Shown piece after piece: positions 37,151 to 48,400 of a stretch of DNA of 54,532 nt. Source of the DNA: Saccoglossus kowalevskii (Eukaryota; Hemichordata; Enteropneusta; Harrimaniidae); contig NW_003144790.1 in the NCBI RefSeq assembly GCF_000003605.2, positions 1 to 54,532 on the forward strand, written 5' to 3'. The notes beneath the pieces are model-generated. The model saw only the letters and a program-made list of their open reading frames with translations, was not told the DNA's origin and did no database searches. The number at the start of each line of letters is the position of its first letter. The first letter of the stretch is position 1. Position numbers and translations under genes: made by a program.

Positions 37151-40100
37151 CATGCAATGAACAACACTGATGGTATTCGTGCATATTAAGTGATGTGTTT
37201 GTGTGTGATGTATAACCATCATTGATTGAACGTGCACACGTATAAGCAGACCCTGTCAATGAAGCCGCTTCGTTCACATCATGTAGTGGAAGTTTGGAAC
37301 GTAATGTATACATGAATGTGGGATGCTCGTATAACTAATAGCTACATAAGTGGTGATCTAATGGTTTTTTTTTAATTGCTAAAACTATATGTTCATTTCT
37401 CAGCATATATATTTTACCTAGGTTCCCTTTCTAGTCCAGCAAACACGAGTACATGTATGCTATATCTACTTCTCTGTTGCATGGTTTAACTTATACGCCA
37501 AAGCGTTTTGAGCGTTAGTTCTTTTGTGGTGAAATAGTTATAATATTTTATATTTGCATTCCAGTTTGGCTTCAAAAATTTAGTTTAGAAAGTATTTTAC
37601 GCATATGCAAAATGGGTTTCAGCAAATTAGTAGATCTGATGTATACCCACAACATCATTTAAAAATAGTGAATACAAAATGAAGATTAATTCTAATCAAC
37701 AAAACAAGTTATTTCTTCTACATACTATCAGCTACACATACCTTTTTACTAGTTTTTAATTTTCTACATGGTTTTTCATGTAAAAGTATATACATTTTGA
37801 CAAAACGAGACAACATTTAAGAGTAGTTTTTTTTAAATGGAAATACCAACATAAAGTGAAATTTGTAATGTTTGTATTGATAAATTAACCTGGGAAACCA
37901 TGCATAGATAGGCGTATATTTATTGCCATGCATCTGGAGGCGACCATCATGTTATGCTATGCAGTCATCACTATAGTAACATATCGAATGATGCCAAAGG
38001 ATATTCATAGGGAATGATATAGTACATTAAAATTATCCTCAATTTGAATCAAAGTATAAAGTGCATATATTTGATCACACAATCGTTGTTACCACCTCTC
38101 CGTTCCAATACTTATGTAGCTCATTTGCTAAGATTCGAAATTTACATAATGTTTTTTTTGAGATAAAGTTTGTCCGTTACTGATAAATATCGACTAAGAC
38201 CGAATTTAACTGAGTTTTCCCAAGCATATATATTTCGAAGCAGTTGTAAATTAGCTACTCATTCCTGAATTGCATTACTCGACATATCTGTTTGATTATG
38301 ATCATGTAGCTGTCAACGCATCGCACCCCTTGTATTACTTAAGTTTTATAAACACCAGAGTAAAAAAGAAAACATACATCAGGTGAGAGGTGTTGGAAAT
38401 TACAAATCGTTCATCAACAACAAGATGACGTGACAAGTTATGTTTAAATATGATATTAATTATGTTGTGTATTTGACATGTTTATGACTAACACAAATCC
38501 CCATTTAGAATACACATCGTATACACACCATGATTTATTGTTCTTTGATTCTTGAATCTGAAAGCCTACTCATTCATGCAAATGTTCGAGAAAATAATCG
38601 TATTTTAGTTGATCGTGTGGTAGTATTATACCGCTTTTACCATGAGTGTATATGGAAAAAAATATTATACCATATCTTAAATTGTAGGCTGATGACATAG
38701 GTTGTTGCCCTAAATTATTACTGAAATCGGGGTAGGGAGTGCATTATTTTCAGCACTGTACTCGATGGAATTGTAACTGAAACGCACAAATGAATGCTAT
38801 TTTCATGTGTCATGGGACAATAGCTTATTTTACACAATAAACCAATGAACATTGTCATGTGATTTACGACCAACCTCCACAAAAATTATGAGTAGGCTTC
38901 TACCTTAACATCGGAAAATCAACCTTTTTTGACACTAAACAAATTTTTTTCAGTTAATTTGGGGTAGTATCTAGAACTATATAACAACATCCCGAGATAA
39001 CAATACCACGTCTAACCTATGACATTCTAAGCACCATGTTTTAAACGAATTTAATCTGCCATTTATTTTTAGCTTTTATTCAGTTGTTCATAGTGATAGT
39101 ATAACCAGCAATTTGTGTGAACCTATATTCGTAGAGCTGGATAGAGCTAGATTGTCAGCGTACAGAAGAAAGAAGTGTTCAATATACACAATGTGGAGAC
39201 CTGTAGTTTCTAGTTCCAATTGTTTACCTCATCGATGAGTAAGGAGAAAAGTAATGAAGACAAAACGGTTAGGCTGACAAGATTTTTTGCAAGTACCCCC
39301 CCCCCCACGGGCTATTATGAGTATGCATGCTTAAGTTTAACCCCTGACCTTCCTCCAGATTTTTTTTCTGGCGTACATAATCGGAAGTGCATTTATTCAG
39401 TACAGCGTCTCTGATTTGATTATCGTTTTCAGCAGCAAAATTACAATCTCTGGCTGGTTTTCTTAAACGAGTGACGAATTGTTGAACAGCCGCACCTTGT
39501 TTCTGTGCAATTTTACAGACATATTCAAATGGTATTACTATAACAGATTAAACTCTCAACAGATTAATAATATCGCTATATGTTTTCCTACACAGTTGTT
39601 TAACATTCACAATAAACTACATATCCACCACAGGTCAATCCATTTGAAGAAATTCCAACTTATAAAAAAAGGAATCATGATCACATTGGAAGATGGTCGG
39701 AATGATATTGAAATATAGGCACAAACCATACAAGCACGAGAAGACCACTGTTCACTACACAAGTTACTATAGTTAACTGTTTTGTTTTTGTGTATCATAG
39801 GATTAGTTACTCAAATGTCTTGAAACTTTGTCCCTACATACTGTATGTTTAGTTGAATGTCTAAACCATAGTTTGGAATTAATCTTTACATATTATTGTC
39901 TAATATGCATACCAATTAAAATGCTTTGTTTATTAAACAGTTCACTCAGACACGTTCGCCAATGTACAGAAAAAGATTTAATATACGTTAATAACAAAAA
40001 TTGCCTATTAATTAGCTAATTGACATACTTGCTGCTTGTGTAGATACAGTTTATAATAATAGTCTGCAGTTATTGGTAAATTTGCACAATAAAAGTGTTT

Positions 40101-40623
40101 CATATTACTAAGAATTAATGAAACATTGGAGTTGTCTTCTGAATCTATCCATGAAAATCAATTATAAATGAATATTTGAAAATACATTACTTTAGTATTC
40201 AATGACTAACTATTTGATGTATCAAATACTAGTTCAATTGCAAGGGTTGTTTCGAGCTACGATCCGCAACGGAACAGGTGACGATTCTACACCCCCTCCC
40301 CCACCACCACCACCACCATCGTAATCATCATTCTGGCTTTAGTAGAACATACATAAACAAAAGATGACGATATATATTGTTATGGCCAAATTAAAATGTA
40401 CTGCTTTATTTATTGTACTTAGTCATTGTCATTGAAATTATAACTTAGGTTATATAGCCCTAACTTATATTTCACATTGATGTGCTATTTGTCAGCTGAC
40501 GGTATAGTGCCACCTATAGTTCGAGTTGCATTTAATACTTTGTTGTGGAGGCAGCAGTTAACGAACAGATATATGCAATTTACTGGCGACAGCTGGCGGA
40601 ATTATTGACTTTCTAATACTTTT

Positions 40624-40734
40624 ATGCCGAATCGTGTTCAAAGAACATCGGAACTTCTGAATTACGATTGTGCATGGGAAGATTTACAAATACGACATGA
40701 ATCATTTGATTGCGTTTTGAGAGATAATTCGTGA
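40624..40734 (+). CDS. Conserved 36-codon ORF of unknown function, unit 2
   Basis: This is the counterpart of 33639-33749 with the same 36-residue reading and no visible change. See that entry for what is known; the function is unknown and a chance ORF is possible. Confidence 0.2.
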   Translation: MPNRVQRTSELLNYDCAWEDLQIRHESFDCVLRDNS

Positions 40735-41448
40735 ATTTGAGTTGGGCATGTAATGTTTATGTACCCATGATGCAATAACATGTGCTTTGAAATTCTTACT
40801 TAAAACTTTATTGTGATAATTTCACGTAATTTTTGCTCATGATATTTCACAGATGCCTAATGCCTAATGATTTCCTAAGTGATTATTTGATGTTAGTGAT
40901 AGGTTTCTTGCTCATATGTTGCTGCATTACGTCAGTTGTTTTGCCACTAGGTGGCGCTGTCTACCACTCATTGAATTGTCGATTTAAAATGCCATAATGT
41001 ATTAGTGTTGAGATGAAACATGATATTCATTGTTTTTTTTTATTTATTTGATATTTCAGTTCATCTTATGTGTACTTCATTTGCAATGTTTGGTTGCACT
41101 GAGCTAAACTATAAGGATATAAATTGTCATGAATTGTTGACATTTTTTATTGAGGAGAACGCATTGACGACGGAGTGGAGTGACCAACCTAATCGGCATA
41201 TGCTTTTTTTCTGTGTAATTACTTTCTGGGTCAGTAGTAACAGTAATAAAGATCAATCAGTAATTGTAAAAAAATTAAAATATAGAGATCAAACATGTTA
41301 GAATAGGTCATTACAGTTCATCCTTTGTCGTTATAAGAGTATTATCATGCACATTTCGAATATAGAATGGGATTGCAGCATATTTTAAACCGAGCTGCAT
41401 GCGATTTTCTAGACACATTGAATTTATTTCTATTCTGGAGTGTATGGG

Positions 41449-41454
41449 GTGAGT
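41449..41454 (+). other. Candidate splice donor of a 5' non-coding exon, unit 2
   Basis: GGG/GTGAGTATG, identical to the donor at 34335 in unit 1. It would join the acceptor ending at 42315, nine bases before the ATG at 42325. Confidence 0.35.
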
Positions 41455-41886
41455 ATGACTACAATGGCATAATTTTTTGCTATGCGTATTTATGTTATGT
41501 GCTCAGTGTATGCATATTTGTGGCAAACGGGGCCACGTCATGAGCAATGAAGTATACCACTTGTAATCATCCAATCGGGAATTTGTTGCATCTGAATCTA
41601 TATCATGCCATTTTCTTTACCCAAGTTTCCATGAGATAAAATATTAACTCATTCTCAATCAGGGAAATTTTTAATAATTCCCCCTACCATGAAAACAATC
41701 TGTAGTTGAGCCTAATCAAGTCAACTCCGGGTAAGTGATCAAATATCCTGTTTAATAGTAGAATATGCATCAATTCAGCTTACCAGCAATGTTGTAAGGA
41801 TTTCAAATTTATTTATGGTTCTGATAGTAAACCTGGATATTGTACGCATAATTGTGATAGCCGGGTTAAAATTATTTGACTCCTCC

Positions 41887-42018
41887 ATGAAGTATAGTCA
41901 GTTGGGGACAGTGACAGCAATATTTGGTTTAGTTTGCAGCTGTTTCGTTTTAGGTGATTCTATACATTTTGAAAATCGCTGTGCGTTGAACATATACGCC
42001 AAGGAATCCCTTTCCTAA
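41887..42018 (+). CDS. Possible 43-aa secreted microprotein, unit 2 only
   Basis: The ATG at 41887 opens 43 codons. Residues 1-23 (MKYSQLGTVTAIFGLVCSC and FVLG) form a short charged N-terminus followed by a hydrophobic core, as in a signal peptide. The rest (DSIHFENRCALNIYAKES) would be a 20-residue product with one Cys. The frame is also open upstream to 41815. In unit 1 it stops after 21 codons (35184-35249). It lies between the candidate 5' donor and the signal-peptide exon of the acidic-protein gene, so it may simply be intronic sequence. No promoter or poly(A) evidence is specific to it. Confidence 0.2.
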   Translation: MKYSQLGTVTAIFGLVCSCFVLGDSIHFENRCALNIYAKESLS

Positions 42019-42324
42019 TAGCAAATTCGAATTGATAAAAAAAATACAATTAAGGATTCATTCAGTCTTTTTTTCAATAATTACCTCTCAGTAATCCAAT
42101 ATAAATTTAGCATACAATGCATAGTTCAACTCTGATATGTTCAGTTGAAAGAAACCTCCAATTAAGTCACTCAGCTGCTGAATGCATACATTTATTATAG
42201 CTTCGCCAATTTGTGCACATAGTTGGCATAAAAATAAATACAGCTCATTAGTTGATGGAGGATGCGATAATAATTTCTATGTAATTATATTATTTGCTTT
42301 CTCTCGTCATAGCAGTCTGTGAAG

Positions 42325-43788
42325 ATGTGGAAGATTCAAGTAATACTGCTGGCTGTCATTTTAGTGGCATCAACCAACGCCAGGGTATGTCAACTTAGTT
42401 ACAATACCTAGTATTATATTTTTTGGCAAAACATTTTATATGTCGCTCAGATTTTTACTATTCGTTCTGTGATTTGAGAGGTGCCTTGTTGTCAACATTT
42501 TATTTGTATTTAATGACTGAATTTAAAATTTGAACAGAATAACCACAAAATATAGTGTGCAACCTTAAATTGTGTTAACTGTGCATGAGTGGNNNNNNNN
42601 NNNNNNNNNNNNNNNNNNNNNNNNNNNNNNNNNNNNNNNNNNNNNNNNNNNNNNNNNNNNNNNNNNNNNNNNNNNNNNNNNNNNNNNNNNNNNNNNNNNN
42701 NNNNNNNNNNNNNNNNNNNNNNNNNNNNNNNNNNNNNNNNNNNNNNNNNNNNNNNNNNNNNNNNNNNNNNNNNNNNNNNNNNNNNNNNNNNNNNNNNNNN
42801 NNNNNNNNNNNNNNNNNNNNNNNNNNNNNNNNNNNNNNNNNNNNNNNNNNNNNNNNNNNNNNNNNNNNNNNNNNNNNNNNNNNNNNNNNNNNNNNNNNNN
42901 NNNNNNNNNNNNNNNNNNNNNNNNNNNNNNNNNNNNNNNNNNNNNNNNNNNNNNNNNNNNNNNNNNNNNNNNNNNNNNNNNNNNNNNNNNNNNNNNNNNN
43001 NNNNNNNNNNNNNNNNNNNNNNNNNNNNNNNNNNNNNNNNNNNNNNNNNNNNNNNNNNNNNNNNNNNNNNNNNNNNNNNNNNNNNNNNNNNNNNNNNNNN
43101 NNNNNNNNNNNNNNNNNNNNNNNNNNNNNNNNNNNNNNNNNNNNNNNNNNNNNNNNNNNNNNNNNNNNNNNNNNNNNNNNNNNNNNNNNNNNNNNNNNNN
43201 NNNNNNNNNNNNNNNNNNNNNNNNNNNNNNNNNNNNNNNNNNNNNNNNNNNNNNNNNNNNNNNNNNNNNNNNNNNNNNNNNNNNNNNNNNNNNNNNNNNN
43301 NNNNNNNNNNNNNNNNNNNNNNNNCCTCTAACCGAATGAAGAGCATTACGAGGGTAATATGCGCATTCGTCTATACACGCGGCGCAGCAGTGGCGGAGAA
43401 TTTGAGTCGGAGAGCTCCTCGGACCATTCAATGTTCCATTTTTTATCACTGTAAACTGTCGAAACGTCTTTTTTTTCTTTATAAATTGTAAAAAGCCCTT
43501 TTTACTTCCCATAAAACTTTACTAGCTACCCCCCTTGCCCACCCTCGATAAACGATGCGTCAAGTGATCATGACTTAAATTCACATTCACAATGAACATT
43601 TGATATGGTTCTACGATTTGTTGGTATTACAGTCATTTGATTAGAAAGCATTTTTTTTATAGCTTCGCTCTGAACCACCTGAAGAAAATGAATCACCCGG
43701 TGCATTTGAGTCCGATATTATATTGACCCCGGAACAAGCAGATGCAATAGAAGAAGAAATTGCAAACCAGAATATTAGAGGAGGATAA
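42325..43788 (+). CDS. Small secreted acidic protein, two coding exons, intact copy
   Basis: I do not recognise the family. Exon 1 (42325-42384) encodes MWKIQVILLAVILVASTNAR: a basic start, a hydrophobic core and STNA as a likely signal peptidase site. It ends at AGG/GTATGT. Exon 2 (43663-43788), after TTTTTTTTATAG, joins in phase 0 and encodes 41 residues. It starts LRSEPPEENESPGAF, continues ILTPEQADAIEEE and ends NQNIRGG before TAA. The mature product would be about 42 aa with 11 Asp/Glu, no Cys, a likely helix in its second half and a Gly-Gly end. There are no dibasic processing sites, so it is not an obvious neuropeptide precursor. An acceptor just before the ATG suggests a 5' UTR exon ending near 41448. 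A 3' exon from 43958 with AATAAA at 44079 would be non-coding. Intron 1 contains the N gap, so a further coding exon could be hidden there. Confidence 0.6.
42593..43324. other. Assembly gap (732 N)
   Basis: Unsequenced bases. By comparison with unit 1 the gap covers intron 1 and the left part of the G-rich MITE-like element. Long open frames crossing the gap are artefacts. Confidence 1.
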
Positions 43789-44078
43789 CAATGACAGCAT
43801 GTGTAATGTAATGATTATTCATGCAAACAACTTATTAAACACGGTGGTTGGTGTCGGTTATGAATTGTAAATTCCAACACATGTCACGTGATGTATATGT
43901 AGGAATATAATATACATATAAATATTGTATTATTTCATCTTATATTCTGTTTTGCAGAATCATTATGAGGGGTAAATGGAGTCAACTCAAGACTTGAAGA
44001 CAAGGTGGATGGGTACTTGATTTGAAATACATAGATTAGATTAGCCTGGCACAGTACAGTGTCTCCTCGCGTGCATGC

Positions 44079-44084
44079 AATAAA
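44079..44084 (+). terminator. Poly(A) signal, unit 2 copy
   Basis: AATAAA about 120 bp after the 3' exon acceptor TTTTGCAG (exon from 43958). Confidence 0.45.
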
Positions 44085-46154
44085 CAACATTGTTGGTATT
44101 CGTGCATATTAATTGATGTGTTTGTATATGATGTATAATAACCACTCCATTGAATTGAATTGAATGTGCACACGTATAAGCAGACTCTGTCAATTGCCAA
44201 ATAACAATCATGGCTTACTGGCATCACTCTAAAACAGCATTTCCAAGGTGTGACAATATATCAGTTGTATCTTGTACGCCATTGCTCATCAAACGCACAC
44301 AGATATTTCTGTGTCCCTACGCAATCACCACCACAGAAGACGTCAGCTAGTGACGTAAGCTGAGTATGGAGAAGCATGTAGACATCTGTTTGCTTGTCTT
44401 TGCCAGAATGATTGTACATACAATGTGCATGATGTATAAATCACAACCACAAATTCATGTGGATATCACAAGGATTCATGTTTACATCATGTAGTTGAAG
44501 TAATGTATACATGAATGTAGGATCCATGTATAACTCATAGCTAAAGAACTTTTTTTAAATTTCTAAAACAATATGTTCATTTCTCAGCATGTATTATTAT
44601 CTAGGTTCCCTTTCTGCTCCAGCAAACACAAGTACATGTATGCTATATCTACTTCTCTGTTACATGGTTTAACTTGTATGCCAAAGCGTTTTGAGCGTTA
44701 GGTCGGTTGTGATGACATAATTATAATATTTTATAATTTGCATTCCAGCTTTGCTTCAAAAATGTAGTTTAAACAATATTTTACCCATATGCAAAATGGG
44801 TTTGAGTAACTTACTAGATCTGATGTATACCTACATAATCATTTGAAAATAGTGACAATGCTACGAAATGAAGATTAATTCTAATTTTTAAAAAAATTCT
44901 TCTACATACTGGCAGCTACACATACCTTAAAACTAGTTTTTAATTTTCTACAAGGTTTTTCATGTGAATGTATATATATTTTGACAAAACGAGACAAGAA
45001 CCAACATTTAAAAGTATTTTAAAAGGGAAATACCAACATAAAGTGAAATTTGTAACGTCTGTATTGATAAATTAACCTTGGAAACCATGCATAGATAGGC
45101 GTATATTTATAGGCATACATCTGGAGGTGGCCATCCCATAATGCTATACAGTCATCACTACAGTAACGTATCGAGTGATGCCATAGGTTATTCATAGGGA
45201 ATGATATAGTACATTAAAACAAATTTTCTTGATTTGAATCAAAGTATAAAATGCATATATTCGATCACAAAATATTTCGTTGTGTAACCTGTCCGTTCCA
45301 ATACTTGTGCAGCTTATGTGCTAAGATTCGAAATTTACATAATGTATTTTTGAGTTAAAGTTTGTCCATTACTAATAAATATCGGCTAAGACCGTATTCA
45401 ACTTTAAAATCTATCTAGCTTAAACAATAGTTGTAAATTAGCTCCCCACTCCTGAATTGCATTACAAGTATCTCGACATATCTGTTTGATTATGATCATA
45501 GAGCTGTCATGGCGTCTCATCCCTTGTATTACCCAAGTTCATCAATACCAGATTAAAAAAAATAAAAAAACAGGAAAGAGGCGTTGGAAATTACAAATCA
45601 TCCATCAACAACAAGATGACGTGACAATTTATGTGTAAATATAATATTAATTAATTATGTTGGGTTTTCGACATGTCTATTATCAACACCAGTCAGCGCT
45701 TAGAATAAGCTCCCTGATTCTTATAACTGAAAGCCTGCTCATTAATGCAAATATTCTTTCTCCAATAAATTATAATCATATATAATAAGGATATTGACCT
45801 TAAAAAGTTTGGGTCACCAGCTTAATTTACGAGAAAATGGTTGTTGTATTTTAGTTGATAGTGGGAGTATTATATCGCTTCTATCGTGGGTTTCTATGGA
45901 AAAGATATTATGTCATATCTCAAATTGTAGGCTGGTGACATAGGTTGAAAAAATTATATATTACTACTGATGTTGTCCTAAATTATTTAAAAAATCTGGG
46001 TTTTAAAAAGTGTCGAAAATGCTATTTTTTAGCACTGTGTTCCATGGAATAGCGATTTAAAAATAATATTTAGAACATATTTCTCAAAATACGTCACTGA
46101 AACACACAAATAATGCTATTTCATATGTCATGGAATAGCTTTTTGATTTTTACA

Positions 46155-46582
46155 TTAACACTATCAAGTGATTTATGACCAACTTTGACAAAAAATTATG
46201 AGTAGGTTTCTACCTTAACATCAGAAAATCTTTTTGACACTAAACTTGTTTTTTTTATTTTTTAGCTAATGCTGTGTAGTATCCAGAACTAGATAACGAA
46301 ATCCCAAGATAACAATACCACGTCTGACCTATGACCTTTTAAGCACCACTTTTAATCTGCCATTTAATATTAGCCTTTATTTAGTCGCTCACAGTTATAG
46401 TATAACCAGCAATTTCTGTGAATCTGTAGTCGTAAGGCTGGATAGAGCTAGATCGTCAGCGTACAGAAGAAATAAATGTTCAATATACGCAATATGGACA
46501 CCTGTAAATGTTTCTAGTTCTGATTGTTTATTTCATTGATAAGTAAGGGGAAGAGTAATGAAGACAAAACAGTTAAGTGACA
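46155..46582 (+). repeat. Trailing partial unit 3 (start of segment B)
   Basis: Starting with TATCAAGTGATTTATGACCA, this is a diverged copy of the first about 430 bp of segment B. It includes ATTATGAGTAGGTTTCTACC and the GCTGGATAGAGCTAGAT stretch. Similarity ends near GACAAAACAGTTAAG. It differs more from units 1 and 2 than they differ from each other. Confidence 0.8.
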
Positions 46583-47998
46583 GGAGAACGAATACATATT
46601 GACATACATTGAACGTAAAACTGAAAACATTTCCTTGTTTTTCAACAAGTGGAAAGTAGATATCTGGCCATACCTGTAATCTATGTCAATATCACAAAAA
46701 ATATTGTTCATAATTGAAAAGAGATCTATCATTGGCATAATCATTTGTAACTTTTCTATGTAATGGGACTATAAATAGCAAACTTTAACAGCCAAACGGT
46801 CCGTCGGAGGGTATTGCTAAGCACATTTCTAACAAAATGATGTGTTAAATCGGCTTAACAGTATGTGTTTCAACGTGTGTGGGTTTTGTTCTGGGCTGTA
46901 TCGTCATCATAAACTCAAATGCTGTGCAAAACTTGCTATTCAATCACGGTATAATATTTGCTAGTTGGGCTGTATGTGTCGAGACATAATAATGAAAATT
47001 CAAAAAAATGACAAATGCGAGGTGCCAGCCTAATACAAAGACAAAGTAAAAATGTCTATGCAATTATGAATATTAGTTGTTTTTGCTTACTCGGTTGCCT
47101 TAACTACATCTGACTCAATGCAATAGGGAATCTCGCGTAAGAGTTAACCAATACGGGTTACGAACCAACGGGTTACAAACTACCCAAACTATAACGAGTA
47201 GAGAAACAACAAACACCCTAAGGCACTCACCAAAAACTCAGCTAGCGCTGATGAACGTTTACCGACTAAAACGAGTTTTCTAAACTAACATGTAAACAAA
47301 TTTTGTTAAATATTTCCACCTCAAAGTTGATTTATATTTGACAACATTTCGGATGTCGAGTAATTATGAATGAATAGTTAACTTTCGATTGATTTGAAAA
47401 CAGCTAAAGTCGAGAAATGGCACAAACTCATCTTAGAAAATAACCTGAGCAATCAAATTGTATATGTTGCACATGTAGGTGTAATCTTGTTACACTGTCC
47501 AACCCTAAGGGATTATCCCTGACAACACGGGGTATGTTTATGCCAGGTACTTTAAAAACTGTTCATGCCAACTATTTTTTTCTTTTGCAAAAGAACAATC
47601 GCAGTTTCAGTATCGTTGAGGTGCTTTTCCTTGTCCTTATCACATTCACACAATTTGATAATTTTATTTCTATATGATTAGAATCGTCTGAAAGGCCTAA
47701 TACCAGGTTTGCCCATGTACTTCTGAAATCCACCCAATACAAATTTTTGTTTTCAAATGCTTTGGAAGTTGATTTATTAGTAGTAGTTTATTAGTATTAG
47801 TATTAGTGTTATTAGTCACACATGTCGTGACCAAGCTCGTTCAAACTTATCATGAGGATAATGTATGATGACTTACATATGCACGTCAGTTTGTATGACA
47901 ATTTGATCAAATATGCCTAGTGGCCACTTGGACCTAATCCTAATTTGCTAAATTCTGATATTTGAACGTGCCCGGATATGTTTCTCAAAGACGGTCAG
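46583..47998. other. No gene recognised
   Basis: AT-rich flank between the duplicated array and the LINE region. Only short frames are present, and no motif or splice-supported exon was found. Confidence 0.5.
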
Positions 47999-48235
47999 GT
48001 TATTTTTTGTAAAACTTTATATCATGATCATGCTTATTGGGTTACAGGTGCATATCATTTTTTTTGGAGATTCATGTTACATGATTCATTTCATCAAATT
48101 TGCTTATTGACAGCCATTTTGTCTAAAATTGTTAATTCACAGTCTGTAAACGTGTCTTTCATGACCATGCATATTGGGTTACTGGTGCACACCAATTTGT
48201 TTTTTGAGATTCGACCAAAAATGGCCGACTGAATG
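47999..48235. repeat. Imperfect direct repeat, spacing about 142 bp
   Basis: CATGATCATGCTTATTGGGTTACAGGTGCA and neighbouring bases near 48020-48070 recur in altered form near 48160-48210 (CATGACCATGCATATTGGGT, then TACTGGTGCACACCAAT). The second copy ends in AAATGGCCGACTG, which recurs at about 50945, just past the LINE remains. Confidence 0.6.
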
Positions 48236-48400
48236 CGCATGTCTGGCTAAGAAGCGAACGTGTCCGTGAATATTACGAAACTTCGGTAGTGTAAAGAAGA
48301 ATATCGATATAAATCATAACTAAAGCAGTGCGAAGTATTATTATATTGAATACGGTGAACCAATAAATGGGAAGGAAGCGAGGCAAGATGGCGGATACCA

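Larger units (their letters stand above)
31846..38837 (+). repeat. Unit 1 of a ~7-kb tandem duplication
   Basis: It begins CAATAAACCAATGAACATTG; the same sequence begins unit 2 at 38838. Internal order: segment B (31846-33009), A' (33010-33288), C (33289-38837). The match to unit 2 is visible throughout with scattered substitutions and indels. For example, a segment present in unit 2 at about 41060-41200 is missing near 34076, and part of B (the TCTCTGGCTGGTTTTC region) is missing near 32425. It carries the frameshifted copy of the secreted-protein gene. Confidence 0.9.
38838..46154 (+). repeat. Unit 2 of the ~7-kb tandem duplication
   Basis: It has the same B, A'', C order as unit 1: B from 38838, A'' at about 40025-40300, C to about 46154. 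The 732-bp N gap lies inside it. It carries the intact secreted-protein gene. Differences from unit 1 include an extra segment at about 41060-41200 and loss of sequence around 41480-41620 and 42020-42090. Confidence 0.9.

Noticed and set aside
41815-41886. Longer start for the 43-aa microprotein ORF
   Set aside because: The extra N-terminal residues remove the signal-peptide character, and the equivalent stretch in unit 1 is not in a conserved frame.
42510-43512. Long open frames of 248-315 codons on both strands
   Set aside because: They consist mainly of N and exist only because the gap contains no stops.
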